Assembly: GCF_014396785.1 (NCBI RefSeq)
Contig: NZ_CP060718.1
Span: 702,501 to 766,500 of the forward strand
Origin: Sphingomonas lutea
Lineage (GTDB): Bacteria; Pseudomonadota; Alphaproteobacteria; Sphingomonadales; Sphingomonadaceae
Length of the DNA: 64,000 nt
Reading direction: 5' to 3'
Positions 1-8,568 of the stretch are shown piece after piece (the stretch's first letter is position 1; the number at the start of each line of letters is the position of its first letter). The notes beneath the pieces are model-generated. The model was not told where the DNA came from. It was given only the letters and a program-made list of their open reading frames with translations, and ran no database searches. Position numbers and translations under genes: made by a program.

Positions 1-877
1 CCTGGCCGGTCAGATTGTCGGCCATCAAGTTCACATTGTCGGTAAGGTCCTTCCATGTCCCGCCGACGCCGGGCACTTCCGCCTGTCCACCCAGTTTCCC
101 TTCCGTGCCCACTTCGCGCGCGACGCGGGTGACTTCGCCTGCGAAAGCGTTGAGCTGATCGACCATCACGTTGATGGTGTTCTTGAGCTCGAGGATTTCG
201 CCCTTCACCTCGACCGTGATCTTCTTGGACAAATCGCCGCGTGCGACCGCCGTGGTCACTTCGGCAATGTTGCGCACCTGACCGGTAAGGTTGGTGGCCA
301 TGGCGTTCACATTGTCCGTTAGGTCCTTCCAGGTGCCGGCGACGCCCTTCACGTTCGCCTGCCCGCCGAGCTTGCCTTCGGTGCCGACCTCGCGCGCGAC
401 GCGGGTCACTTCCGACGCGAAGCTGGCGAGCTGCTCGACCATCGTATTGACGACCTTGCCGATGCGCAGGAACTCGCCGCGCAGGGCGCGTCCTTCGATC
501 TCGACGGTCATCGTCTGCGACAGGTCGCCCTTGGCGACGGCGCCGATGACGCGAGCGACCTCGGCGGTCGGCTGCACCATGTCTTCGATAAGCTCGTTGA
601 CGGCGCGAATTGCGCTTTCCCAGCCGCCGCGCGCATTTTTGACGCGCCCGCGCTGGGTGATCTTGCCTTCTTTGCCGACCACCCGGGAAAGGCGCTCGAA
701 CTCCTGCGTCATTTCCTCATTGAGGGACACGACTTCGTTGAACAGGCTGGCGATCTCGCCATCAACCCCGTCGGCATCCTCCGGCAGGCGAACGCTGAAA
801 TCGCCGCGCCGAAGCGCGCGCAAGGCGGTGACGAGCTGACGACGGTCGATGAAGTCGCGCGGGGCCTGGATATTCAC
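1..877 (-). CDS. HAMP-repeat sensor histidine kinase (N-terminal part, runs off left edge)
   Basis: Reading leftward from a GTG at 877, about 292 codons remain open to the window edge, so the C-terminus is missing. After a short N-terminus ([13 protein letters not shown]) the protein is a ladder of HAMP-type segments with a period of about 92 residues (276 nt): the block with [10 protein letters not shown] and [19 protein letters not shown] occurs twice here almost unchanged. Tandem cytoplasmic HAMP arrays of this type precede GAF/HisKA/HATPase and receiver domains in large soluble hybrid kinases; those domains would lie outside the window, so the kinase call is inference from the family. No membrane segment or signal peptide is seen. 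GGAGAG lies 4 nt before the GTG. It is divergent from the KaiC-like gene, with a 227-nt gap that holds both promoters. Confidence 0.8.
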   Translation of the reverse strand, partial: MNIQAPRDFIDRRQLVTALRALRRGDFSVRLPEDADGVDGEIASLFNEVVSLNEEMTQEFERLSRVVGKEGKITQRGRVKNARGGWESAIRAVNELIEDMVQPTAEVARVIGAVAKGDLSQTMTVEIEGRALRGEFLRIGKVVNTMVEQLASFASEVTRVAREVGTEGKLGGQANVKGVAGTWKDLTDNVNAMATNLTGQVRNIAEVTTAVARGDLSKKITVEVKGEILELKNTINVMVDQLNAFAGEVTRVAREVGTEGKLGGQAEVPGVGGTWKDLTDNVNLMADNLTGQ

Positions 878-1104
878 TCAACTCTCCGTTCGGCTCTCCC
901 CCGCCCGGCACCTTGGACACCCCATAACGGGAAAAGTCCAATAGCCCCGTGATAATGGATGGAAACCGTTTCGGCTTCATAAAAATGCCGTTAGTGGGGC
1001 AAACAGCATCCCGCAGAGTCGCGACCTTCCGGCTGGTGGAAGCTAGGTTTGTTCTGGGAGCCTCAAAGTTGAGGCGCCTCCGAGTATGCGTGAGGAGGGA
1101 CGAT

Positions 1105-2595
1105 TTGAGTAATCCGCAAGCCATGAAGCCGGCTGGCATCGCGACGGGGAGCGACGCGCTCGACCACATCCTTGCGGGCGGTTACGCCAAGGGTCGGGTG
1201 CATCTTCTCGAAGGGCGGCCTGGCTCTGGCAAGACTACCCTGGCCATGCAATTCCTCATGGCGGCCCGCGACCGCGGCGAGGGCGCGCTGTACGTCAGCC
1301 TCTCCGAGGGGCGTGACGAACTGCTCGATTCGGCTGCCACGCACGGCTGGTCGCTCGAAGGTATCGATATCTACGAACTGATTCCCCCGGAACTCAGCCT
1401 CGATCCCTCGCAGCAGCAGTCGATCATCTATTCGTCCGATCTTGAATTGGGCGAAACGGTGCAGTTGGTCATGGACCATGTCCAGCGCGGAAAGCCTTCC
1501 TGCGTGGTGTTCGACAGCCTGTCGGACATTCGCCTGCTGGCCGGGAATTCGCTTCGCTATCGGCGCCAGGTGCTGGCTCTGAAGCATTTTTTTTCAGGTC
1601 TGGGCTGCACGACGATCTTCGTCGATGACCTGACCGAAGAAATGGACGACGCCAACCTTCATAGCCTTGTCCATGGCGTCATCCGGCTTGAGACGACGCC
1701 TGTCGTTTACGGAAGCAACCGGCGGCGGCTCCAAGTCTTCAAGATGCGCGGCCGTCCGTTCCGTGACGGCAGCCACGACTATATCATCCGGACGGGCGGC
1801 GTTGAGGTTTTTCGTCGGCTGATCGCGAATGAACATGTCGAGGGATTCGTCGAACGGCCCCCTGCCGAGAGCGGCATTGAATCGCTTGATAGTCTGTTTG
1901 GCGGCGGCATCGATCGCGGGACGAGCACCCTCATCATGGGCCCCGCGGGCTCCGGCAAGTCTACCCTTGCCATGCAATATCTCATCAAGGCGCTGGAACG
2001 CGGCGAATCCGCACTGTTCATCAGCTTCGACGAGACCCGCCGCAATTTCTTCCGTCGCGCGGCGGGCCTGTCGATGGACTTTGCCCAGCATGGAGATCGC
2101 TTCCGCTTCCTCCAGATCGACCCCGCCGAACTTTCACCCGGCGAACTTTCGAGCTTGATTCGTCACCAGGTGGAAATGGAAGATAAGTCCGCGGTCGTCC
2201 TTGACAGCCTTTCGGGCTACCAGAACTCGATGCCGGCCGAGCAGTTCATGCTGCTCCAGATGCATGAGCTCCTGACGTACCTGAACCAGCAGGGGGTGAT
2301 CACCTTTCTGATCCTTGCTCAGCACGGGCTGGTCGGACAGATGCAGTCGCAGGTCGACCTGACCTACCTATCGGATTCGGTTCTCCTCCTGCGTTTCTTC
2401 GAGGCCTTCGGCGAGCTCAAGCGCGCCCTTTCAGTCGTCAAGAAACGGACCGGCGGTCACGAGGCCTCCATCCGGGAATATCAGATCACGCCGGAGGGGG
2501 TCCGCGTGGGAGATCCATTGCGGACTTTTTCAGGCGTGCTGACGGGGGTGCCGACCTTCGTCGGAGGGTCTGGCGAGCTTCTCAACACTCTGTAG
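1105..2595 (+). CDS. KaiC-like double-RecA-domain ATPase
   Basis: 496 residues from a TTG start, chosen because GAGGAGGGA sits just upstream; an in-frame ATG at 1123 is an alternative and the longer frame back to 949 has no ribosome site. Two KaiC/RadA-type ATPase domains are present. The first has Walker A GRPGSGKTT (about 38-46) and Walker B SCVVFDSLSD; the second has Walker A GPAGSGKST (about 279-287) and Walker B SAVVLDSLSG. Acidic residues follow the beta strand after each P-loop (SLSEGRDE, SFDETRR), as in KaiC. The clock autophosphorylation Ser-Thr pair and KaiA/KaiB genes are not evident, so a circadian role should not be assumed. In proteobacteria such proteins usually sit beside histidine kinases and modulate signalling; here the stop is 10 nt before a hybrid kinase gene, indicating an operon. 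Confidence 0.85.
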   Translation: MSNPQAMKPAGIATGSDALDHILAGGYAKGRVHLLEGRPGSGKTTLAMQFLMAARDRGEGALYVSLSEGRDELLDSAATHGWSLEGIDIYELIPPELSLDPSQQQSIIYSSDLELGETVQLVMDHVQRGKPSCVVFDSLSDIRLLAGNSLRYRRQVLALKHFFSGLGCTTIFVDDLTEEMDDANLHSLVHGVIRLETTPVVYGSNRRRLQVFKMRGRPFRDGSHDYIIRTGGVEVFRRLIANEHVEGFVERPPAESGIESLDSLFGGGIDRGTSTLIMGPAGSGKSTLAMQYLIKALERGESALFISFDETRRNFFRRAAGLSMDFAQHGDRFRFLQIDPAELSPGELSSLIRHQVEMEDKSAVVLDSLSGYQNSMPAEQFMLLQMHELLTYLNQQGVITFLILAQHGLVGQMQSQVDLTYLSDSVLLLRFFEAFGELKRALSVVKKRTGGHEASIREYQITPEGVRVGDPLRTFSGVLTGVPTFVGGSGELLNTL

Positions 2596-2605
2596 GCGAG
2601 TACGC

Positions 2606-4687
2606 ATGCCGCAGACTTTGGGGATCCTGGCGTCAACCGGCCGCGACGGCGCAGTCATTGCGAATATCCTTGAGCGTTCGTTGATCGACGTAGTGCCGTG
2701 CGCGACGGCCGAAGAATTGCTGGACGCCCTGGAGCGGAGCCGCGTGGGAGGAATCATCGTTGCCGAAGAGGCCTTCCGACAAGCGGACCTTGAGCGCCTG
2801 ACGGAATGGCTCACCCGCCAGCACTCATGGTCCGACCTTCCCGTCATTCTCCTCACCAGGAAGAGCGCCAACTCGGCCGCTCAAATGAGCCTTGCCCAAT
2901 CGCTCGGCAACACCACAATTCTCGAACGCCCCTTGTTTCCCGCGACCTTGGTGTCGGCTGCACGGGCCGCTCTTCGCGCGCGGAGGAAGCAGCATGAGGC
3001 GGAAGAACAAATCGCGCAGCTTGCCGCGCGCGAACTGGAGCTTTCGCAGGAACGCGCTCGTCTTGCTGCAAGCGAACTGCGTCTGCGTGAAGCGAATGAG
3101 AAGCTGGGCCAGCGATTTGCCGAAGCTCTTTCGGAAAAGCGGGTGCTTGCCGACATCGTCGAAGGGACCGACGCCTTCGTGCAGGTGGCCGATCTCAATT
3201 ATCGCTGGCTTGCGATCAATCGTGCCGCGCGGGACGAGTTCGAGCGCATCTTCGGCGTTCGCCCGCAAATCGGGGATTCGATGCTCGACGTGCTCGATCA
3301 TGCGCCCGAACACCGCAAGGCCGTGCAAGCGGCTTGGGGCCGCGCTCTTGCGGGAGAAGAGTATACGGAAGTCGGGGAGTTCGGCGATCCCTCCCGGGAC
3401 CGTCGCCACTACGAGATGAAGTTCAACACACTGTATGACGAGCGGGGCGAACGGATCGGTGCCTATCAGTTCGTTCATGACGTAACTGAGAGGGTCGAGA
3501 ACCAGAGGCGGCTGTCGGAGGCACAGAACCGCGTTCACGAAATGGCAAAGCTCGAAACCCTCGGCCAGCTGACCGGCGGCGTCGCCCATGATTTCAACAA
3601 CTTGTTGACGCCGATCGTTGGGGCGCTTGACCTTCTCCACCGCAAGCATGAGGGCGATGAGCGCGCACGGCGCCTGATTTCCGGGGCGCTCCAGGCATCC
3701 GAGCGTGCCTCGATCCTGGTCCAGCGGCTGCTGAGTTTCGCTCGCCGGCAGCATCTTGAGGCGCGAGCGATCAACGTGGGCGAGCTGATCGAGGGGATTC
3801 GCGATCTCCTGCAGCGCTCGATCGGTCCGCATGTTCATGTCGACGTTGAAATCGAAAACCAGCTCCCGGCAGCAAAGATCGACCCCAATCAGCTCGAACT
3901 TGCGCTTCTCAACCTTGCGGTGAATGCGTCCGACGCGATGTCCGGAGGCGGACGGCTTTCGATCAAGGTCGAAACTCGGGAGATCGGCGACCAGCAAGTC
4001 GACGAGCTCAAGGCGGGACGTTACATCCGCCTGTCTGTCAGCGACACCGGCACGGGCATGGACGATGCCACGCTGCAAAGGGCGATCGAACCCTTCTTCA
4101 CCACCAAGGGACCGGGCGAGGGCACCGGGCTTGGACTATCGATGGTCCACGGACTCGCGGCCCAATCGGGCGGAACGCTCAATGTCGTCAGCGCGCCCGG
4201 AAAGGGGACGACGGCGGAGATCTGGCTGCCGGTGTTCGACGGTGATGCGGACGTCCTCGTGGGCGCCGAAAGCGAGGTCGCGCACCAGCCGCGCCAAACG
4301 GCCATCCTTCTGGTCGACGATGAGGATGTCGTCCGGCGTGCAACCGCGGACATGCTGTTGGAGATCGGACATGAGGTTCTCCAGGCCAATTCGGGAAGCG
4401 CAGCGCTGAAGATCCTGGCCGAGCGGCCGGACATCGAAATCCTGGTCACCGATTATTTGATGCCCGGAATGCGCGGCGCCGAGCTGGTCAATCGGGCAAG
4501 GGAAATGCGGCCGGGCATGAAGGCGCTCTTGATCACCGGTTACGCGCGCATGACGGGCGGCCAGGCGGAGATTGCGCGGCTGGCCAAGCCATTTCGAGCA
4601 GCCGACTTGGCACGAGAGATCGCCAAATTATTGTCGGAAGGCAAGGTGGTCGACCTTGCCGCGCACGGCAAGCGCCGTCCGAAGTAA
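2606..4687 (+). CDS. Hybrid histidine kinase with C-terminal receiver
   Basis: 693 residues, soluble. An N-terminal receiver-like region (1-125) lacks a clear phosphoacceptor. A coiled coil (about 130-180) and a PAS-like domain (about 185-300) follow. The HisKA box is GGVAHDFNNLL with the phospho-His near residue 327. The HATPase domain has N box NLAVNASDAM, G1 SDTGTGMD and G2 GEGTGLGLSMV. The C-terminal receiver (about 570-690) has the acidic pair LLVDDED, phosphoacceptor in LVTDYLMPGM, and Thr/Lys in LITGYA and AKPF. The order kinase-receiver suggests internal transfer of phosphate to a partner not seen nearby. It is 10 nt downstream of the KaiC-like gene, which may be its input module. tRNA-Ala lies downstream on the other strand. 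Confidence 0.9.
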   Translation: MPQTLGILASTGRDGAVIANILERSLIDVVPCATAEELLDALERSRVGGIIVAEEAFRQADLERLTEWLTRQHSWSDLPVILLTRKSANSAAQMSLAQSLGNTTILERPLFPATLVSAARAALRARRKQHEAEEQIAQLAARELELSQERARLAASELRLREANEKLGQRFAEALSEKRVLADIVEGTDAFVQVADLNYRWLAINRAARDEFERIFGVRPQIGDSMLDVLDHAPEHRKAVQAAWGRALAGEEYTEVGEFGDPSRDRRHYEMKFNTLYDERGERIGAYQFVHDVTERVENQRRLSEAQNRVHEMAKLETLGQLTGGVAHDFNNLLTPIVGALDLLHRKHEGDERARRLISGALQASERASILVQRLLSFARRQHLEARAINVGELIEGIRDLLQRSIGPHVHVDVEIENQLPAAKIDPNQLELALLNLAVNASDAMSGGGRLSIKVETREIGDQQVDELKAGRYIRLSVSDTGTGMDDATLQRAIEPFFTTKGPGEGTGLGLSMVHGLAAQSGGTLNVVSAPGKGTTAEIWLPVFDGDADVLVGAESEVAHQPRQTAILLVDDEDVVRRATADMLLEIGHEVLQANSGSAALKILAERPDIEILVTDYLMPGMRGAELVNRAREMRPGMKALLITGYARMTGGQAEIARLAKPFRAADLAREIAKLLSEGKVVDLAAHGKRRPK

Positions 4688-4713
4688 GCCAGTCGTCGGC
4701 AAATTCAGAAGGA

Positions 4714-4789
4714 TGGTGGAGCCGAGGGGGATCGAACCCCTGACCTCTGCAATGCCATTGCAGCGCTCTCCCAGCTGAGCTACGGCCCC
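4714..4789 (-). tRNA. tRNA-Ala (GGC)
   Basis: 76 nt including an encoded CCA. The acceptor stem GGGGCCG pairs with CGGCTCC, the D-arm is GTAGCTC..GAGC, the anticodon stem CTGCA/TGCAG encloses the loop ATGGCAT with anticodon GGC, and the T-arm GGTTCGATCC is normal. Confidence 0.95.
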
Positions 4790-4868
4790 ACGTTCCGACG
4801 CGCCTTAGAGGAAACATCCCCCGCTGGAAAAGGGGGAATATCACGGCGCGGACAAGATCTTTTTTGCC

Positions 4869-5183
4869 TTAGCTGTCGTCCTCGTCGCCGGTCGCCTCGA
4901 CGCCCAGGTCGTCGTCGCCAGTGTTGAGATCGACTTCCTCGTCCGCGCTGATCTCTTCATCCTCATCGGGTGCCAGATCGTCGGCCGCCAGGTCGTCGTC
5001 CTGGGCCTTTTCCTTGGCCGGTGCCGCCTCGAAGGTGAGCGGCTGCTTGGACTTCAGAACCGGCTCGGGCATGAAATCATTGCCGCACTCGATGCAATGC
5101 ACCGGGTCTTCTTTGCCGAGGTCGTAAAAGCGGGTCGAGCACTTGGGGCAAGTGCGCTTGGTGCCCCATTCGGGCTTCACCAT
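4869..5183 (-). CDS. TIGR02300 family protein (zinc-ribbon, acidic tail)
   Basis: 104 residues from the ATG at 5183. The conserved N-terminal block (MVKPEWGTKRTCPKC, FYDLGKEDPVHC) carries two CxxC pairs, CPKC and CIEC, suggesting a small zinc ribbon. The C-terminal half is almost wholly Asp/Glu-rich low complexity. This matches the alphaproteobacterial TIGR02300 family, which has no assigned function but is commonly found next to cmk or aroA. It is divergent from cmk, with the start regions about 75-130 nt apart. Confidence 0.85.
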   Translation of the reverse strand: MVKPEWGTKRTCPKCSTRFYDLGKEDPVHCIECGNDFMPEPVLKSKQPLTFEAAPAKEKAQDDDLAADDLAPDEDEEISADEEVDLNTGDDDLGVEATGDEDDS

Positions 5184-5310
5184 GTGAGGTCTTCTCCAGT
5201 GAAAAAGTCGATCGTCGCGGGTCGGACCGCGGTTCGGGGCGGCGCCTTGCCATAGCGATATGGCCCTGTCAAAGCGCGTCGCTTCAATGCCAGAGTTGGA
5301 ACGGAGCGCC

Positions 5311-5949
5311 GTGAAAAAGGGCCTGATCATTGCGGTCGACGGCCCGGCGGCCAGTGGAAAGGGCACGATCGCCCGTGCACTGGCGCGCCACTTCGGCCTG
5401 CCGCACATGGATACCGGGCTCCTCTATCGCGCAGTGGCGCTGCAGCTTTTTCGCTGGGGCGGCGACCCAGGCAATGAGTTCGAGGCCCTGCGCGCCTGCC
5501 ACGAACTTGGTGTCGACCCCGCCGATCCGGAGCTGCGGACCGAAACCGTTTCGAAGTTCGCGTCAGCAGTCTCGGCATATCCCTCGGTCCGGACAGCGCT
5601 GCTGGAGCGTCAGCAGGAATTCGCCGGGCAACCGGGCGGCGCAGTCCTCGACGGGCGGGATATCGGCACGGTGATCGCTCCGCAGGCCGATGCGAAATTG
5701 TTCGTCACCGCCTCGCCGGAAGTCCGCGCCGCTCGCCGTCACCAGGAGCTTGTGGGACGCGGGATGGCCGCGCATCTTGCCGACGTGCTGAACGACATCA
5801 GGGCGCGGGACGCTCGTGATGCATCGCGTGAGACCGCGCCGTTGCGCCAGGCAGACGATGCCATCCTGCTCGACACGAGCGGTCTCGACGTGAACGCCGC
5901 CATCGCCGAGGCGATCCGGCTGGTCGAAGAAAGGCTCGCCCTACCCTAG
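5311..5949 (+). CDS. cmk: Cytidylate kinase
   Basis: 212 residues from GTG 5311, chosen because GGAG lies 4 nt upstream and the product then begins KKGLIIAVDG as in the family; in-frame ATGs at 5260 and 5287 are alternatives. It phosphorylates CMP/dCMP with ATP. The P-loop GPAASGKGT is at about 11-19, with the NMP-binding segment HMDTGLLYRAVAL and the motif LDGRDIGTV. Length and motifs are those of bacterial Cmk. In most alphaproteobacteria rpsA follows cmk; here the next gene is on the other strand and overlaps the stop by 4 nt, so the usual cmk-rpsA pairing is broken. Confidence 0.95.
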   Translation: MKKGLIIAVDGPAASGKGTIARALARHFGLPHMDTGLLYRAVALQLFRWGGDPGNEFEALRACHELGVDPADPELRTETVSKFASAVSAYPSVRTALLERQQEFAGQPGGAVLDGRDIGTVIAPQADAKLFVTASPEVRAARRHQELVGRGMAAHLADVLNDIRARDARDASRETAPLRQADDAILLDTSGLDVNAAIAEAIRLVEERLALP

Positions 5950-6527
5950 CGGACGATTGCCGCGGCGGCAGTGGTGAAGATCGGCTTCCCGTCGATGTTG
6001 CCGGGCGGCGAATAGCGGCAGATCAGGTAATCGCAGTCGGTTGAAAAGATGGCGCAGCCGACGCGCGTTGTCGTCGGCCACACCATCTGCGTGTAATGCG
6101 CCACGTCCTCCCAACGCCCGGTGCGGCTACCTGCCGGGAACATCATGCAGCCGTACCGGCTCGGGCAGGCGGGGCCGGCGAGCCCCGGTTGGAGTAAGTG
6201 CTTTTCCCGGCTCCACAGCTCGATCAGCTGTTCCGGGCTGAGCGTGCGATGGACCGCCATCGCCAGATTTTCGCGCTGGCCCGGGCGGGTATCTCGCGGT
6301 GAGTGGACGAGACGACGCAGGCTGGCGAGAGTCGGGCCGTAGGACGCGGCGGCCGCCGCCAATTGCGCGTCCCAGACCAGGGGTGCGTGACCCACGAGCG
6401 CGCGTTCATGATTATGGGCGGCAAGCAATCGCTGGGCGAGCGCACCGCTCGCGCCTTGGAGCGGCGCTTGAGCCGCGGCCGGCACCGCGACAAGCGCAGC
6501 TACTGCGAGAAGGGCGCATCGCAACAT
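5946..6527 (-). CDS. CAP/SCP-like domain secreted protein
   Basis: 193 residues with a signal peptide (about 1-20, ending VPAAAQA). The mature part is a CAP (cysteine-rich secretory/PR-1) domain: HNHERALVGHAPLVWD at the start, QRENLAM, and the signatures HYTQMVWPTT and CRYSPPGN. Bacterial CAP proteins are periplasmic or secreted and mostly of unknown activity. Paired cysteines in the C-terminal half (GCAIFSTDCDYLIC) suggest disulfides. Its stop overlaps the end of cmk convergently by 4 nt. Confidence 0.88.
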   Translation of the reverse strand: MLRCALLAVAALVAVPAAAQAPLQGASGALAQRLLAAHNHERALVGHAPLVWDAQLAAAAASYGPTLASLRRLVHSPRDTRPGQRENLAMAVHRTLSPEQLIELWSREKHLLQPGLAGPACPSRYGCMMFPAGSRTGRWEDVAHYTQMVWPTTTRVGCAIFSTDCDYLICRYSPPGNIDGKPIFTTAAAAIVR

Positions 6528-6606
6528 CGCGCTGGTTTTGGCGGCGACCTCCTAAGGTCTTCTCAGCGCGCATGGTTAACAGCGGGCGGTAGGACATTTT
6601 TCATCT

Positions 6607-8220
6607 GTGTTCGCTATCCGCGCCGATGGGGGTCTAGAGCGAGTGTCGAGAGTCACCAGCAAGGCGGTTCGCATTGCGAGCAGCCATCTCATTACGAGTT
6701 GCGCGACGGGCGCGGCGATCCTGCTGTTCGTTGTGCTTGGTGCGCAGGTGCTGTCACCGGCATCGATCGCCGCACGCCTGCCCGACGCTGCGAACACGCT
6801 GCAAATCGCTTTCCTCCTGAACATTGCGATCATCCTGTTCGGCTGGCGGCGATCCAAGGACCTGCGGCTGGCGCTTGGCGCCTACGAAGAGGCGGACCGT
6901 CTGGCGCAGCGCAATGCGAACACCGACCCCGCGACCGGTCTGTCGAACCGGCGCGAATTGATGCGCGCTTTGACCGAGGCCATCGAGGCAAGGAAGGGCG
7001 GGGTGCTGCTGCTTCTCGACCTCGATCATTTCAAGCGGGTCAACGATTTGCACGGACATCTTGCGGGCGATCAGCTTCTGCGCTCCGTCGCGGACTCGAT
7101 TACCGCGGCTACCCCTGACGCTTCATGCTGGGCCCGGATCGGTGGCGACGAGTTCGCCATTCTCCATCGCGAGCTGACCACGGCCGGCGCAGAAGAGGTC
7201 GCCACGGGCATCCTGGCGCGCCTCGATCAACCGATCGCCGTCGAAGGTGGCCAAGCGCGCGTCTCCGGTTCGATCGGCCTCGCGTGGATCGAGCGCGGCA
7301 GCAGGGAGGAGGACGTCCTGCGCCGCAGCGACGTCGCGCTTTACGCATCGAAGCGCGGCGGACGGAATACGTTTGCCTGGTTCGATCGCGCACTCGAGCT
7401 GGAGCTGGCCGAGCGCCTCAAGCTTGAAGAGGACATTCGCCGCGGCGTGCAGAACGGGGAGTTCGTCCCCTTCTTCCAGCCGCTGATTGATCTCGCCACG
7501 CGCGAACTTGTCGGGTTCGAAGCGCTTGCGCGTTGGCGCTCGCCGACGCGCGGCTTCAGTGAAGCCGAAAACTTCATCGAAGCAGCCGATGCGACCGGCC
7601 TGATCGGCCCGTTGACGATGAGCGTGATCGAGCAGGCGATGGCCGATGCGCGCAACTGGCCGCCGCACCTCAAGCTCGCGGTCAACTTCTCGCCCGTTCA
7701 GTTCCGCGAGCGCACGCTGGCCGAGCAGATCACCAAGATCATGACCAAGACGGGATTCCCCGCGCACCGTCTGGAAATCGAGATCACCGAGGCCTCGCTG
7801 CTCGAAGATCGCGACCAGGCAATCACGATCATGCAGAGCCTCAAGAACCTCGGGGTCAGCATCTCGCTCGACGATTTCGGCACGGGCTACGCCGCGCTGG
7901 CGCAGGTCGACTCCCTGCCCGTCGACCGGATCAAGATCGACAAGAGCTTCATCAGCACGATCGTCAAGAGCGAGCAGACGGCCGCGATCGTGAACACGAT
8001 CGCCAGCCTCGGCCACTCGCTCAACGTGCCGATCACCGCCGAGGGCGTCGAATCCGAAGCAATCCGCGGTGAGCTCAGTAAATATGGCTGCAGCGAAGCG
8101 CAGGGCTGGCTGTTCGGGCGCGCCGTCTCCGCGGAAACGGTCCGTTCGTTCCTGGGGCTGGACCAGGGCTCGGCTCCACCGGCGCAAGATTCGGCGGCGC
8201 GGCGCCGCCGTGCGTCTTAA
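6607..8220 (+). CDS. Membrane GGDEF-EAL bifunctional c-di-GMP enzyme
   Basis: 537 residues from GTG 6607 (GTG 6643 is possible). Two hydrophobic segments at about 25-45 and 60-80 anchor it, followed by a short helix. The GGDEF domain has an intact IGGDEFA motif at about 178-184, predicting diguanylate cyclase activity; no RxxD inhibitory site is seen in the usual place. The EAL domain has intact FEALARW (305-307), DDFGTGY and KIDKSF motifs, predicting phosphodiesterase activity. With both sites intact the net activity cannot be told from sequence. The last codon overlaps the end of a small opposite-strand gene at 8217. Confidence 0.92.
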   Translation: MFAIRADGGLERVSRVTSKAVRIASSHLITSCATGAAILLFVVLGAQVLSPASIAARLPDAANTLQIAFLLNIAIILFGWRRSKDLRLALGAYEEADRLAQRNANTDPATGLSNRRELMRALTEAIEARKGGVLLLLDLDHFKRVNDLHGHLAGDQLLRSVADSITAATPDASCWARIGGDEFAILHRELTTAGAEEVATGILARLDQPIAVEGGQARVSGSIGLAWIERGSREEDVLRRSDVALYASKRGGRNTFAWFDRALELELAERLKLEEDIRRGVQNGEFVPFFQPLIDLATRELVGFEALARWRSPTRGFSEAENFIEAADATGLIGPLTMSVIEQAMADARNWPPHLKLAVNFSPVQFRERTLAEQITKIMTKTGFPAHRLEIEITEASLLEDRDQAITIMQSLKNLGVSISLDDFGTGYAALAQVDSLPVDRIKIDKSFISTIVKSEQTAAIVNTIASLGHSLNVPITAEGVESEAIRGELSKYGCSEAQGWLFGRAVSAETVRSFLGLDQGSAPPAQDSAARRRRAS

Positions 8221-8309
8221 GGCTTTCGGCGCACCGACCAGACGAAGGCCGACAGGCTGCTGACCAAGGCAGCAAGCGCAATCAAGAAGGCAGGATCGAG
8301 AACAAGCAT
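8217..8309 (-). CDS. 30-aa SOS-associated small membrane protein (SidA-like by size and topology)
   Basis: Encodes MLVLDPAFLIALAALV followed by SSLSAFVWSVRRKP: one transmembrane helix (about 7-25) and a basic C-terminus, giving a predicted N-out/C-in bitopic protein. GGAG lies 7 nt before the ATG. A perfect GTTC-N7-GTTC LexA box (8333-8347) lies 23 nt upstream of the start. The gene is only 31 codons and falls below usual ORF cut-offs. Caulobacter SidA, a 29-aa SOS-induced inner-membrane inhibitor of division, is the nearest functional parallel known to me; I claim similarity of size, topology and control, not proven homology. The 3' end overlaps the GGDEF-EAL stop by 3 nt. Confidence 0.65.
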   Translation of the reverse strand: MLVLDPAFLIALAALVSSLSAFVWSVRRKP

Positions 8310-8332
8310 GGGGCGACTCCGAGCGCCATCAT

Positions 8333-8347
8333 GTTCCCTACTTGTTC
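8333..8347 (-). promoter_or_regulatory. LexA (SOS) box, GTTC-N7-GTTC
   Basis: The sequence GTTCCCTACTTGTTC is a perfect match to the alphaproteobacterial LexA operator (direct repeat GTTC spaced by 7). It is also part of two 9-nt direct repeats TGTTCCCTA at 8332-8340 and 8343-8351, one helical turn apart. It lies between the 30-aa ORF start (8309) and a 14-nt palindrome at 8359. Confidence 0.7.
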
Positions 8348-8358
8348 CCTAAGCGCAA

Positions 8359-8372
8359 TAGGAAATTTCCTA
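8359..8372. repeat. 14-nt perfect palindrome upstream of the small SOS gene
   Basis: TAGGAAATTTCCTA is a perfect inverted repeat 12 nt beyond the LexA box, in the presumed promoter upstream region. It may be a second operator or simply the AT-rich part of the promoter; nothing identifies a binding protein. Confidence 0.4.
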
Positions 8373-8418
8373 CTCCGGCGGCGTCGGTCGCGGAATGCAG
8401 GTGTTCGGTTGTGAGGAA

Positions 8419-8505
8419 TGGTGCCCAGGAGAGGACTCGAACCTCCACGCCCTTGCGAGCGCCAGCACCTGAAGCTGGTGCGTCTACCAATTCCGCCACC
8501 TGGGC
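8419..8505 (-). tRNA. tRNA-Leu (CAG)
   Basis: 87 nt with encoded CCA. The acceptor stem GCCCAGG pairs with CCTGGGC, the anticodon stem ACCAG/CTGGT-type arm presents anticodon CAG, a long class II variable arm is present, and the T-arm is GGTTCGAGTCC. Confidence 0.95.
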
Positions 8506-8568
8506 ACAGGGGTCAGTTTGTAGGCAGGCGGCGCGCTTAGAGGGCGCAGCGTCCGCCTGTCAACGCGC

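Noticed and set aside
4818..4836. CCCCC...GGGGG hairpin between tRNA-Ala and TIGR02300
   Set aside because: Only 5 bp with a 9-nt loop and no T-tract.
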